Assembly (NCBI GenBank): GCA_019635015.1
Contig: JAHCAG010000014.1
Span: 1-64,000, forward strand
Origin: Burkholderiales bacterium
Lineage (GTDB): Bacteria; Pseudomonadota; Gammaproteobacteria; Burkholderiales; SG8-41
Direction of reading: 5' to 3'
Length of the DNA: 64,000 nt
Positions 1 through 7,890 of the stretch are shown piece by piece. The position numbers and the translations under genes are program-made. Under the pieces are notes generated by a model. That model ran no database searches, was not told the origin of the DNA, and worked only from the letters and a program-made list of their open reading frames with translations. Numbering within the stretch: position 1 is the first letter of the stretch; every line of letters begins with the position of its first letter.

Positions 1-94
1 CCCTCCACTGGTGGAACTGTCGAAGGAACAGCGCGCTTCGCTCGCCGCCGAACTGAAGGCGATCGAGTTCGAAATGCCCGGCCTCAAGGCGTAA
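1..94 (+). CDS. C-terminal end of a probable DapA-family lyase (partial)
   Basis: Only the last 30 codons are inside the window, in the frame starting at base 2 and ending in TAA at 92-94. The tail begins PPLVELSKEQRASLAAEL. A proline-rich PPL..L segment followed by a short helix is the usual last element of dihydrodipicolinate synthase/N-acetylneuraminate lyase family proteins, which is why I suggest that family. The evidence is one short tail, so this is a guess at family level only. It lies 36 bp upstream of the amidohydrolase in the same direction and may share its transcript, with an AT-rich repeat between them. Confidence 0.4.
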   Translation, partial: PPLVELSKEQRASLAAELKAIEFEMPGLKA

Positions 95-100
95 GTTACA

Positions 101-130
101 AAAATATCAATATAATCAAATATTTATAAA
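101..130 (+). repeat. AT-rich IHF-like motif, copy 1
   Basis: A 30-bp AT-rich stretch that ends directly against the ATG at 131. Bases 114-126 match WATCAANNNNTTR exactly. It belongs to a dispersed family whose core reads ATCAATAAAATCAAATACTT. Because it occupies the region where a Shine-Dalgarno would sit, the next gene has no visible ribosome binding site. Confidence 0.7.
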
Positions 131-1030
131 ATGTCCGCCAATACGCCGACCACCGCCGCGCCGCTCTGTGCAGCGCCGGATTTCAATCCACATCCGCCGA
201 AGTTCCGGATGCCGGCGAAGGCCTGCGACACCCACGCACATGTGATGGGACCGGCCGCGCGTTACGACTACTCGGGCGCGCGCGTCTACACACCGCCCGA
301 CTGCCTGCCCGCGCAGTACCGCCACATGCTAGACACCCTCGGCGTCGAGCGTGCGGTGCTGATCCAGCCCAGCGTCTACGGCACGGACAACGCCGCGATG
401 CTCGATGCGATGAAAGCCGATCCGCAGCGCCTGCGCGGCGTTGCGGTGGTCGATCCGGCGATCGGTGATGCGGAACTGAAACAGATGGATGCCGCCGGCA
501 TCCGCGGCGTGCGTGTCAACATCGTCGACGTCAAGGACCGCAAGCCGGGCACGCTGCCGCTCGACGTGCTGCGCCCGCTGGCGGCGCGCATCAAGCCCAT
601 GGGCTGGCATATGGAATTCCTGATGCACGCCAACGAGTTTCCGGACCTCGACAAAAGCTTCGCCGATTTCCCGGTGCCCATTGTGCTCGGCCACCTCGGC
701 TACATGAAGGGCAATCCCGGTACCGATGACCCCGGCTTCCAGGCCCTGCTGCGGCTGATGCAGGCGGGCAAGGCCTGGGTCAAGCTGACGGGCCCCTACC
801 GCATCTCGGCGCAGCCGCTGCCGCATGCCGACACGATCCCCTACGCGCATGCACTGATCAAGGCCAATGCCGCGCAGGTGATCTGGGGCACCGACTGGCC
901 GCATGTGATGCACAAGGGGCAGATGCCCAACGACGGCGATCTCAGCAACCTGCTGCTCGACTGGGTGCCCGATGAAAAACAGCGCGAGCAGGTGCTGGTC
1001 GGCAATCCTACCCGGCTCTACGGCTTCTAG
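131..1030 (+). CDS. Amidohydrolase family protein (2-pyrone-4,6-dicarboxylate lactonase-like)
   Basis: A 299-residue TIM-barrel metal-dependent hydrolase of the amidohydrolase-2 type. Visible landmarks are the first-strand metal motif THAHV (His35, His37), HLGYMKG in the middle, and GTDWPH at 253-258, whose Asp is the expected general base. Family members include 2-pyrone-4,6-dicarboxylate lactonases and related hydrolases or decarboxylases of aromatic-acid breakdown; the exact substrate cannot be read from sequence. No signal peptide, so cytoplasmic. The start at 131 lacks a Shine-Dalgarno; Met27 is a possible alternative, but it would cut close to the metal motif. It converges with the next gene, and the two stop codons overlap at 1028-1029. 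Confidence 0.85.
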   Translation: MSANTPTTAAPLCAAPDFNPHPPKFRMPAKACDTHAHVMGPAARYDYSGARVYTPPDCLPAQYRHMLDTLGVERAVLIQPSVYGTDNAAMLDAMKADPQRLRGVAVVDPAIGDAELKQMDAAGIRGVRVNIVDVKDRKPGTLPLDVLRPLAARIKPMGWHMEFLMHANEFPDLDKSFADFPVPIVLGHLGYMKGNPGTDDPGFQALLRLMQAGKAWVKLTGPYRISAQPLPHADTIPYAHALIKANAAQVIWGTDWPHVMHKGQMPNDGDLSNLLLDWVPDEKQREQVLVGNPTRLYGF

Positions 1031-1920
1031 ATCAGCTTGATCTCTTTCATGTACTGCAGCACCCCGGGATGAATCAGTTCCCGGGTCGGCGCACCGGCCA
1101 GCGTGTTGGCCAGTGTCGATTCCTGCGCCTGGTCGAGTTTCGCTGACAGCGCGGCATGCCCCGTGTGCAGGGCCTTCGCCAGCCGGTAGGCGACGTCATC
1201 GGGCAGCGAGGCCCGCGCCAGCACGAAGGGCCATGAGCCCACCGAGTTCACCGGCCCGGTCTGTCCCGGGTAGCTGCCGGCCGGCATCGTGGTCTGCTTC
1301 AGGAACGAGTGTTTGGCCTGGATGCGCTTGATCTCCTCGGCGCTGGGCGAGATGAAACGCATGCCCTTCGGATTCTTCGCGATGTTCATGAACGGCGGCC
1401 AGCCGACGCCACCGCCCCACATCGCCGCCGCTTCGCCACTGTTGACCAGGGGCGGGCCGTCGCCGGCCTTTTCCAGCAGCCGCGCATCGAAATCCTTCTT
1501 GATGTCGAGGCCGAGGCCGTCGAACACGTAACGCGCGAGAACGACAAACCCCGAGCTCGAGGCGCCCCAGACCACGGTCTTGCCGACGAGATCGGAGATC
1601 GACTGGTACGGGCTGTCGGCGCGCACCATGAACATGCCCGCCTGCGAATAGGTGGCGTTGATGATGCGGATGTTCCTGCAGGGCGCGCGGCCGATGCCGT
1701 TGACCGCCTCGTAGGTCACTTCGCCGGTGGCGAGCGCGATGTCGAGCGAGCCGTCATCGATGCGGCCCACGTTCTCGCCGCTGCCCTTGGTGTTGACCGG
1801 CTCGATATCGAGCGTCGGGTCGGTCGCGTTGAGCACCTCCGCATAGGGCCAGCCATAGGCGGGAAATCCGCCGCCGGGGGTTGCGGTGCCGAGCACGACT
1901 TTTGTTTTCTGCGCTGCCAT
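1027..1920 (-). CDS. TAXI-family TRAP transporter solute-binding protein, no signal peptide
   Basis: A 297-residue protein starting MAAQKTKVVLGTATPGGGFP. The GTATPGGGFPxYG opening, NTKGSGENV and the later GKTVVWGASSSGF segments are typical of TAXI-type TRAP substrate receptors, which bind organic acids in the periplasm and hand them to a fused DctQM permease. I chose the ATG at 1918-1920 because GGAGGAG lies 6 nt upstream on the coding strand; in-frame upstream sequence exists but has no better ribosome site. With this start there is no export signal, which is odd for a receptor. No TRAP permease gene is nearby. Either the true start is further upstream, the signal has been lost, or the protein works in the cytoplasm. 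Confidence 0.75.
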   Translation of the reverse strand: MAAQKTKVVLGTATPGGGFPAYGWPYAEVLNATDPTLDIEPVNTKGSGENVGRIDDGSLDIALATGEVTYEAVNGIGRAPCRNIRIINATYSQAGMFMVRADSPYQSISDLVGKTVVWGASSSGFVVLARYVFDGLGLDIKKDFDARLLEKAGDGPPLVNSGEAAAMWGGGVGWPPFMNIAKNPKGMRFISPSAEEIKRIQAKHSFLKQTTMPAGSYPGQTGPVNSVGSWPFVLARASLPDDVAYRLAKALHTGHAALSAKLDQAQESTLANTLAGAPTRELIHPGVLQYMKEIKLI

Positions 1921-2014
1921 TTTTCTGTCTCCTCCAAGGATCGAAAGCCCGAGTGTAATCGCTAATGACATTGGCGAGGCAATGGCCTTCCGGCCGCTGG
2001 TGTACGATGTCGCA

Positions 2015-2782
2015 ATGAACCCGTCCCTGCCACCCGGACGCACTGCCGGACTGCTGATCCTTGTGCTGGGCCCGCTGGCCTGGCTGGTGTTCGGTCACGG
2101 CGAAGCGATTCCGCAGGACCGTGGCTACCATGTCTTCGCCGACGGCCGCAGCTGCCTCGGCATTCCCAACTTCGGCAACGTCGCTTCCAATCTGCTGTTC
2201 CTGCTCGCGGGGCTTGCCGGCGTCCGCCACTGCCTGCGCCGGCAGGAAGGGGCATGGCGGTCTTGGCTGGTGTTTTTTGCCGGCGTCGCACTGGTGTTCC
2301 TCGGTTCGGCCTGGTACCACCGCGCGCCGAACGATGACACGCTGGTCTGGGACCGGCTGCCGATGACCATCGCCTTCATGGGCCTGTTCGCTGCGCTGGT
2401 CAGCGAACACCTGGGATCACGACTCGAACTGCGCCTGCTCGCCGCTGCGCTGGCGGTCGGCGTGTTCAGCGTGTTCTGGTGGCAGTGGAGCGGCGACCTG
2501 CGCATCTACATCTGGGTGCAAGGCGCGCCGCTGCTGGCAATTCCCTACATGATCGCGGCTTTTCCCGGGCGTTACGACCGGCGGCATTGGCTGCTCTGGG
2601 GGGTGGGACTGTATGCACTGGCCAAGGTTGCCGAAGTGCTGGACCACGAAATCTATGCCGCGACGTCCACCGCGATCAGCGGCCATTCGGTGAAACACCT
2701 GCTCGCCGCGCTGGCGGTGTTCTGCGTGCTGCGGATGCTGCAGACGCGTCAGAGCCTGACGCCGGTCGCCTCTTCCCAGTAA
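2015..2782 (+). CDS. Alkaline-ceramidase-like (CREST superfamily) membrane hydrolase
   Basis: About 255 residues with roughly seven hydrophobic segments. The conserved CREST-superfamily metal-site pattern is visible: GSAWYH in one helix, WDRLPM shortly after, and SGHSVKH near the C-terminus, giving Ser, Asp and His residues in the expected order. The superfamily contains alkaline ceramidases and other membrane-embedded metal-dependent hydrolases; bacterial members are mostly uncharacterised. The start is uncertain: ATG at 2015 fits the first membrane segment, ATG at 1982 is also in frame, and neither has a strong ribosome site. The divergent TAXI gene starts 95 bp away. The 3' end overlaps the convergent dehydrogenase by 34 bp. 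Confidence 0.7.
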   Translation: MNPSLPPGRTAGLLILVLGPLAWLVFGHGEAIPQDRGYHVFADGRSCLGIPNFGNVASNLLFLLAGLAGVRHCLRRQEGAWRSWLVFFAGVALVFLGSAWYHRAPNDDTLVWDRLPMTIAFMGLFAALVSEHLGSRLELRLLAAALAVGVFSVFWWQWSGDLRIYIWVQGAPLLAIPYMIAAFPGRYDRRHWLLWGVGLYALAKVAEVLDHEIYAATSTAISGHSVKHLLAALAVFCVLRMLQTRQSLTPVASSQ

Positions 2783-3648
2783 CGCACGATCTCGGTCTGG
2801 TCGACGCTGGCGCCGACCTTGCCGACGGCGTCGCTCCACAGTTCCGAGACCTTCTCGCCCAGCGGCACCGCCGCGTCGAGGGCATGCGCCATGTCGACGG
2901 CGATCTTCACGTCCTTGGCAATGAAACTGAGCGCCATGCCGGTGGCGTACTTGTGATTAAGGATCTGCGGGATGACCTTTTTCTCGATCGGATGGTTGCG
3001 CCCGGCGCACATCGGGATCAGCGCTTCGGCCATCATTTTCGGATCAAGCCCGAATTTCTTGCCGATGGTCAGCGCCTCGATGGCATTGATCAGCGCACAG
3101 GCGTTGATGTAGTTGGCCAGGGCCTTCATCGCATGTCCCGCGCCGATATCACCGCAATGCACGATGCTGCGGCCCATCGCCTTCAGCACCGGCGTCACCC
3201 GCTCCACCCGTTCGGCGCTGCCGCCGGTCATGATGTCCAGCGTCGCATCCTTGGCGAACACCACCCCGCCCATCACCGGGGCGTCGACCATCTGCAGCCC
3301 GAGTTTTTCCAGTGCTGCCGCTGTCGTGCGGGTGCCCGTCGGATCGCAGGTGCCCATGTCGATCAGCACCGCACCCTTGTTCATCGAAGCCGCCGCACCG
3401 CCCGCATCGAGCATCACCCTGCGCACGATCTTGTCATCGGGAAGCATGGTGACGATCGCATCCCTGCCGGCGGCCAGTTCGGACAGCGTGGCTGCGGCCC
3501 TGCCGCCGTGCTGCGCGACAAAAGCCGCCGCGGTTTCGGGCCGCGCGTCGAACACCGTGACCTCGAAACCGCCCTTCAGCAGGTTTGCCGCCATCGGGTT
3601 GCCCATGTTGCCGACACCGATGAAACCGATTTTTTTGATGGTGGTCAT
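2749..3648 (-). CDS. NAD(P)-dependent beta-hydroxyacid dehydrogenase (3-hydroxyisobutyrate dehydrogenase family)
   Basis: A 299-residue oxidoreductase with an N-terminal Rossmann fold (GVGNMG at 11-16), the substrate-binding DAPVMGG at 122-128 and the catalytic lysine Lys175 within GHAMKALANY. The family oxidises beta-hydroxyacids such as 3-hydroxyisobutyrate, tartronate semialdehyde (reverse) or 2-(hydroxymethyl)glutarate; which one applies here is unknown. Full family length and intact motifs suggest it is active. The start is preceded by GAGGG about 7 nt upstream. It lies 42 bp downstream of the PLP enzyme on the same strand and is probably the last gene of the operon beginning with the GlcG-like gene. 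Confidence 0.88.
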   Translation of the reverse strand: MTTIKKIGFIGVGNMGNPMAANLLKGGFEVTVFDARPETAAAFVAQHGGRAAATLSELAAGRDAIVTMLPDDKIVRRVMLDAGGAAASMNKGAVLIDMGTCDPTGTRTTAAALEKLGLQMVDAPVMGGVVFAKDATLDIMTGGSAERVERVTPVLKAMGRSIVHCGDIGAGHAMKALANYINACALINAIEALTIGKKFGLDPKMMAEALIPMCAGRNHPIEKKVIPQILNHKYATGMALSFIAKDVKIAVDMAHALDAAVPLGEKVSELWSDAVGKVGASVDQTEIVRYWEEATGVRL

Positions 3649-3690
3649 GATGAAACCCTCAGATCAAAAACAGCTAAAGGATTTAAAGCT

Positions 3691-4809
3691 TTACCAGACC
3701 GCCCCGCGTGCGGCGATCGGCCACAGGGCTTCGACCTTGCCACCACGCACGCAGACATAGTGGTCATACAGATTCACCGTCGGGTCGCAGTGTCCGGGGA
3801 TCAGTTTGATCTTGTCGCCCAGATTGAAGCCCGGCGAACCGTTCATCCTGATCACGCCGTGTTCGTCGGAAGCCTTCTGGAACTCGGCCTGCGGAAAATC
3901 GGCGACCCGCGGCATGCCGGAATCGATGCTGGAGGCCTTCAGGCCGGCGTCGACGATGGCGATGTCGGGACGTGTGCGGCTCATCACCGTGGTCCATACG
4001 AACAGGCTGTGCTCGAAACGAGGAATGCCGCTCTCGGTCCAGTCGTTCTTCGCGTAATCGGCATCCATGAAGATGTAGGAACCGACCTGCAGCTCGTCAT
4101 AAACCTGGCTCGCCGCCTCGAACAGGTAGGTGCCGGTGCCGGCCCCCGTGACCTTGCCGCGCGGCAGTCCGGCTTTTTCGATGAGCGCCAGCGTTTTTTT
4201 CACGCTGTCGATCGCCGCATCGATCGCCGCGCGCCGCTCCTCCACCTTGCGCAGGTGCTGGGCGCCGCCCTGGTAAGCCTGGAGTCCCGCATAACGCAGG
4301 TTTTTGCAGGCAGCGATGGCCTGCGCAATTTTCAGCGCCGGCTCGCCCGGATCGACGCCGCAGCGGTTGGCGCCGACATTGACCTCGACCAGCACGTCGA
4401 TGACGACACCGAATTCCCGGGCCGCCGTGTCGATGTCCTTCACGTTGCCGGCATCATCGGCGCAGACCGTGAGCTTCGCCTGCGTCGCCAGCGCGGCAAG
4501 GCGCCTCAGCTTGGTCATGCCGACGACTTCGTTGGCAATCAGCACATCGGGTACGCCGCCCTCGACCATGGCCTCGGCCTCGCTGACTTTCTGGCAGCAG
4601 ACGCCGACCGCGCCGAGCGCAATCTGGCGCAGCGCGATCTGCGGGCACTTGTGGCTCTTGGCATGGGGCCGCAGCATGATCCTGCGGCCGGAGATCGATT
4701 CCCTGAGCTTCTGCAGATTATTCTCGAACGCGTCGAGATCGAGGATCAGTGCCGGGGTGTCGACCTCGGCCAGCAACATCCCGGGCCGTGCCGGAGGAAT
4801 CAGCGGCAT
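3691..4809 (-). CDS. PLP-dependent D-threonine aldolase/D-serine dehydratase-like protein
   Basis: A 372-residue protein with an alanine-racemase-like N-terminal barrel: RPHAKSHK carries the probable PLP lysine Lys51, and the C-terminal beta domain ends with PGHCDPT, whose His340 and Asp342 are the usual metal ligands of the D-threonine aldolase/DSD1 family. Such enzymes cleave D-3-hydroxy amino acids or dehydrate D-serine. I start it at the ATG 4807-4809, which overlaps the cupin stop codon in a TGATG junction and implies translational coupling; an open frame continues upstream but is only an overlap with the cupin gene. Substrate is unassigned. Confidence 0.85.
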   Translation of the reverse strand: MPLIPPARPGMLLAEVDTPALILDLDAFENNLQKLRESISGRRIMLRPHAKSHKCPQIALRQIALGAVGVCCQKVSEAEAMVEGGVPDVLIANEVVGMTKLRRLAALATQAKLTVCADDAGNVKDIDTAAREFGVVIDVLVEVNVGANRCGVDPGEPALKIAQAIAACKNLRYAGLQAYQGGAQHLRKVEERRAAIDAAIDSVKKTLALIEKAGLPRGKVTGAGTGTYLFEAASQVYDELQVGSYIFMDADYAKNDWTESGIPRFEHSLFVWTTVMSRTRPDIAIVDAGLKASSIDSGMPRVADFPQAEFQKASDEHGVIRMNGSPGFNLGDKIKLIPGHCDPTVNLYDHYVCVRGGKVEALWPIAARGAVW

Positions 4810-5261
4810 CAGACGCCTTTCTTGTCGTGGTCCGGGCCATAGTAGCCGCCGGCCATGGTGCCATCGGCAGCCTTGCCGATGATGCCGTGGGACATGTCCT
4901 TGACCGCGAAAAACATCGCATCCTCTTCCGGCATCGCAATCGTGTAATGCACGATGTTCGCCGGAAAATAAAGCAGCGTGCCGGGGCCGCAGACCTGCTC
5001 GGGACCGTCGCCGACCTTGACCCGCATCCTGCCCTTGACGATGTAGTTCCACTGTTCGTTGGGGTGGAGATGAGGGCGCGAGCCGGTGCCCTTCTCCTTG
5101 GTCACCAGCGCGCACTGCATGCGTTCACCCTCGATCACCGGACCCATCGCAGTGGAATAACCGGTGCCGGCCTCGATCGGAGCCATTTCGGTGAGCGGAA
5201 AAATGAACTTGCCGTTACCGCCCCTGACCGCACCCTGGGTCTTGGTTTCTGCGTCTGCCAT
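4809..5261 (-). CDS. Cupin-domain protein
   Basis: A 150-residue single-domain cupin. The beta-barrel motif 1 is visible around GSRPHLHPNEQWNYIVKG, with two histidines and a glutamate as likely metal ligands, followed by a GPGTLLYFPANIVHY motif-2 region. Cupins of this kind are isomerases, dioxygenases or sugar/acid-binding proteins; no specific reaction can be read. It has no signal peptide. It is sandwiched between the GlcG-like gene (20 bp upstream) and the PLP enzyme, whose start codon overlaps this stop, so it is clearly part of one operon. Confidence 0.8.
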   Translation of the reverse strand: MADAETKTQGAVRGGNGKFIFPLTEMAPIEAGTGYSTAMGPVIEGERMQCALVTKEKGTGSRPHLHPNEQWNYIVKGRMRVKVGDGPEQVCGPGTLLYFPANIVHYTIAMPEEDAMFFAVKDMSHGIIGKAADGTMAGGYYGPDHDKKGV

Positions 5262-5281
5262 GATGTACTTGCCCCCGTGGT

Positions 5282-5710
5282 TCAGATGACCGGCTTCAGG
5301 CCGGCCTGCTCGGCACCGTAGGCGCAGCAGGCTTCGTCTTCATCACCGGTGCCGCCGCTGGCGCCCGCGGAACCGACGACATTGCCCGCGGCATCCTTGA
5401 TCAGCACCGCGCCGGTCTGCGGCAGGAACTTGCCCTGGGCCGTGGCCGACAGCGTGATCATGAAATTGGGGTTTTCCTTGGCACGGACGGACAAGGCACG
5501 GCTGGACATGCCCATCGCCACCGCACCCCAGGCCTTGCCCAGCGCAACGTCATAACGGAACATCGTCGCATCATCCTGGCGCTGCGCCGAGACGACGTGG
5601 CCGGAAGCGTCCAGCACGACCACCGCCAGCGGTTTCACTTTCATTTCCTTCGCCTTGGCGAAAGCTTTTTCGATGATGGTGTTGGCCTGCTGCAGCGTGA
5701 TCTTCGACAT
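5282..5710 (-). CDS. GlcG/HbpS family (DUF336) heme-binding-like protein
   Basis: A 142-residue protein starting MSKITLQQANTIIEKAF, followed by the family landmarks PLAVVVLDASGHVVS, and GSAGASGGTGDEDEACC near the C-terminus. GlcG/HbpS proteins are small roadblock-like oligomers; HbpS of Streptomyces binds heme and senses redox stress, while glcG homologues sit in many catabolic clusters with unknown roles. GGAGG lies close upstream of the ATG (5708-5710). It is the first gene of a minus-strand operon with the cupin, PLP enzyme and probably the dehydrogenase. Cytoplasmic as called. Confidence 0.85.
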   Translation of the reverse strand: MSKITLQQANTIIEKAFAKAKEMKVKPLAVVVLDASGHVVSAQRQDDATMFRYDVALGKAWGAVAMGMSSRALSVRAKENPNFMITLSATAQGKFLPQTGAVLIKDAAGNVVGSAGASGGTGDEDEACCAYGAEQAGLKPVI

Positions 5711-5843
5711 GGTTCCTCCGTGGATGATGGACGCGGGCGCCGCCGGTCGCCCGGGCAGGGAAACCGTGCGGAAGAGCCCGCAGAATGGGACGGAGGACTA
5801 TACCAAAGGCGGCGACCCCGCTGTCAACGACGCCACCGGGACT

Positions 5844-6344
5844 TCAGGTCTTCGCTGCGATCAGGCCTTCCTTTTCGAGCAGCTGGTAGACGCCGCCGGC
5901 CTGCACCAGCGCCATCAGCGGGGTCGGCAGCGGCTTGCCGGTCAGCGAAGTGCCGCGGCTCTCGTTACGCACCGATGCCGCCTCGAAGTCCACGGCTGCG
6001 ACCTCCCCTTCCGCGAAGGCCGCATGCACCCCCGGACATTCCAGCGCCGGGAAGGCGAAGTTCACGCAGTTGCGCAGGAACAGGCCGTTCAGCGATTCGG
6101 CGATGAGGCAGGCCAGGCCGAGGTTTTTCAGCGAACGCGCGGCGGCACGGCTCGAACCCATGCCGAAATTACTGCCACCGATCAGGATGTCGCCTTTTCT
6201 GACCTGCTCGGCCCAGCCCGGCCGGTTGGCGCTGAACACGTACAGCGCCTGTTCCTCGTGCGTCAGGTAGAAGGCCTTGTTGGGCAGGATCAGGTCGGTG
6301 TTGATGTTGTCGCCGACGATCCAGACACGTCCCTTGAAATTCAT
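5844..6344 (-). CDS. Aconitase-family hydratase, small subunit (LeuD-like)
   Basis: A 166-residue swivelling-domain subunit of a two-part aconitase/isopropylmalate-isomerase type hydratase. It begins MNFKGRVWIVGDNINTDLI and contains DILIGGSNFGMGSSR, where the Gly-Ser-Ser-Arg forms part of the substrate site. The pattern matches LeuD-like proteins, but the linked lyases and the absence of leuB or leuA here argue against leucine biosynthesis; a catabolic hydratase for an unsaturated di- or tricarboxylate is more likely. It follows the large subunit on the same strand, separated by a long inverted-repeat element at 6366-6484. Confidence 0.82.
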   Translation of the reverse strand: MNFKGRVWIVGDNINTDLILPNKAFYLTHEEQALYVFSANRPGWAEQVRKGDILIGGSNFGMGSSRAAARSLKNLGLACLIAESLNGLFLRNCVNFAFPALECPGVHAAFAEGEVAAVDFEAASVRNESRGTSLTGKPLPTPLMALVQAGGVYQLLEKEGLIAAKT

Positions 6345-6365
6345 GATTCAAACCCCTTTTTTTTC

Positions 6366-6484
6366 AGCCACAGAGTTCACAGAGAAAAACCAAGCAAAGC
6401 TACCGCCTTCCGCCAGGAATGGGTTTTGAAACTCTCTGTGCTCTCTGTGCACCCCTCAAGGGGGTATCGAGATCCTCTGTGGCT
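6366..6484. repeat. CACAGAG inverted-repeat element A
   Basis: The left arm AGCCACAGAG..CACAGAG starts at 6366 and its inverted counterpart (CTCTCTGTG..CTCTGTGGCT) ends at 6484. The right arm is interrupted at 6451-6473 by a small nested hairpin (ACCCC tcaa GGGGGT). It lies between the two hydratase subunits and would form a long stem in their mRNA. Related elements are at 15198-15288 and 58555-58666. Confidence 0.8.
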
Positions 6485-6504
6485 CATGCTTTTGACTTTG
6501 ATCT

Positions 6505-7758
6505 TCAATTCAAAAATTCCCGAGGATCGGTGATCACACCCGTCAGCGCCGAGGCCGCCACCGTTGCCGGTGAAGCCATCCAGACCTGCGAGCTGGGATC
6601 ACCCATGCGCCCCTTGAAATTGCGCGTGCTCGAGGTCAGGCAGACTTCGTCCGGCCCCAGCACACCCATATGTCCGCCGCCGCAGGCGCCGCAGGTCGGC
6701 GGCGCGATCATCGCGCCGGCTTCTATCAGGGTCTGCACCGCGCCACTCGCAACCACATCGCGATATACCGTCTGCGACGCCGGCGTGACGATGAAACGCA
6801 CGCCGGATGCAACGCGCCGGCCCTTGACCACGCGTGCGGCCAATTCGATATCGTCCTGGGTGCCGTTGGCGCAGGACCCGATATAGGCCTGGTCGATACG
6901 CGTGCCCGCGGCTTTCGCCACCGGCTGCGAGTTGTTGACCACGCTGTCGGGCAGGGCCACCAGCGGCTCCAGCGCCGACAGGTCGACTGTGCGCACCGCG
7001 TGGTACTTCGCATCGGCATCGGGCCGCACCGGCACGAATGGCGCCGGGTTGCGGGCACTGATCCACTCCATCAGCGCAGCGTCCGCCTCGAAAGTCGCAA
7101 ATTCCGCCGACAGCTCGGCAGACATCGCGGCGATGGTCTTGCGCGCATTGATCGACAGACCGGCAACACCGGGGCCGCCATACTCGACGTTCATCGTTGC
7201 ATGCGCGCCGTGGACGCCGGCGATCTGCAGAAAAGCGTCCTTGGCGGTCACTGCCTCGGGCAAGTTGCCAATCAGCTCGTAACGCACGGTTTCGCCACAG
7301 CGAAACCAGGTCTGACCCTTGATCGCGGCATAGATGATGTCCGGTCCGCCGACACCGCGCGCGAGGCAGTTGAACACCCCCGCGCTGCAGGTATGCGAAT
7401 CACTGCACAACAGCACCGAGCCCGGCAGCGCATAAACGTAGTCCGCGACCAGCTGGTGGCTGATGCCCTGGTTGTGACCGACGTCGTGGAAGCGCTTGAT
7501 GCCGAACTTCTTCACGAAAGCGCGGCCGGTAACCTGCGCCGCCGCCGCCTGCTGGGTCGGCGCCGGAACACGATGATCAAAAGTCACGACGATTTTCGAG
7601 GGATCGGCGACCTTCAGGATTTCACGCCAGTTGTTGGGCATGAAATTGTTGTCGAACAGGATCACGGTATCGACATCCACCGTGACCACATCGCCCGGCA
7701 CCACGGTATCGCGGCCGCTTTTGGCGGCGAGGATTTTTTCTGCAATGGTCATGCCCAT
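6505..7758 (-). CDS. Aconitase-family hydratase, large subunit (LeuC-like)
   Basis: A 417-residue protein carrying the three [4Fe-4S] cysteine ligands of the aconitase superfamily: Cys296 in IGSCANGTQDD, and Cys356 and Cys359 in PPTCGACGGG. The substrate-binding CSDSHTCSAG is also present. I start at the ATG 7756-7758 because AGGAG lies 6 nt upstream; a second ATG two codons later is possible. Together with the small subunit it should hydrate/dehydrate a carboxylic acid. Its neighbours (isocitrate-lyase-type enzymes rather than leuB) suggest dimethylmaleate-, methylaconitate- or citraconate-like chemistry, but the substrate is inferred, not shown. Confidence 0.85.
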   Translation of the reverse strand: MGMTIAEKILAAKSGRDTVVPGDVVTVDVDTVILFDNNFMPNNWREILKVADPSKIVVTFDHRVPAPTQQAAAAQVTGRAFVKKFGIKRFHDVGHNQGISHQLVADYVYALPGSVLLCSDSHTCSAGVFNCLARGVGGPDIIYAAIKGQTWFRCGETVRYELIGNLPEAVTAKDAFLQIAGVHGAHATMNVEYGGPGVAGLSINARKTIAAMSAELSAEFATFEADAALMEWISARNPAPFVPVRPDADAKYHAVRTVDLSALEPLVALPDSVVNNSQPVAKAAGTRIDQAYIGSCANGTQDDIELAARVVKGRRVASGVRFIVTPASQTVYRDVVASGAVQTLIEAGAMIAPPTCGACGGGHMGVLGPDEVCLTSSTRNFKGRMGDPSSQVWMASPATVAASALTGVITDPREFLN

Positions 7759-7785
7759 GTACTGCTCCTGTCGTAATTGGCAACC

Positions 7786-7890
7786 GGTGAATGGTGCCTG
7801 GCAATTGGTCAATAAAAAACTGCGCCTTGCCAGTCACCATTCACCAATCACCAATCACCAATCACCAATCACCAATCACCAATCACCAAT
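7786..7890. repeat. Hairpin plus AATCACC tandem repeat
   Basis: Between the hydratase large subunit and the lyase gene. Arms 7786-7802 and 7829-7845 are a 17-bp inverted repeat with one mismatch and a 26-nt loop. The right arm runs straight into six perfect 7-bp AATCACC units (7846-7887) after one imperfect unit. The tandem tract lies just downstream of the lyase stop codon (7890), so it could act as a transcript-end or attenuation structure. Confidence 0.85.

Noticed and set aside
2479..4842. A 787-codon open frame on the plus strand
   Set aside because: It lies antisense to three convincing minus-strand genes (dehydrogenase, PLP enzyme, cupin) and its translation has no family motif; long antisense frames are expected at this GC content.
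6505..7758. Assignment of the aconitase-type proteins as leucine-pathway leuC/leuD
   Set aside because: No leuA or leuB nearby, and the flanking lyases and transport receptor point to catabolism; the family name alone does not decide the substrate.
7839..7890. Tandem AATCACC tract as a possible CRISPR array
   Set aside because: The unit is 7 bp with no spacers and no cas genes; it is a simple tandem repeat next to a hairpin.
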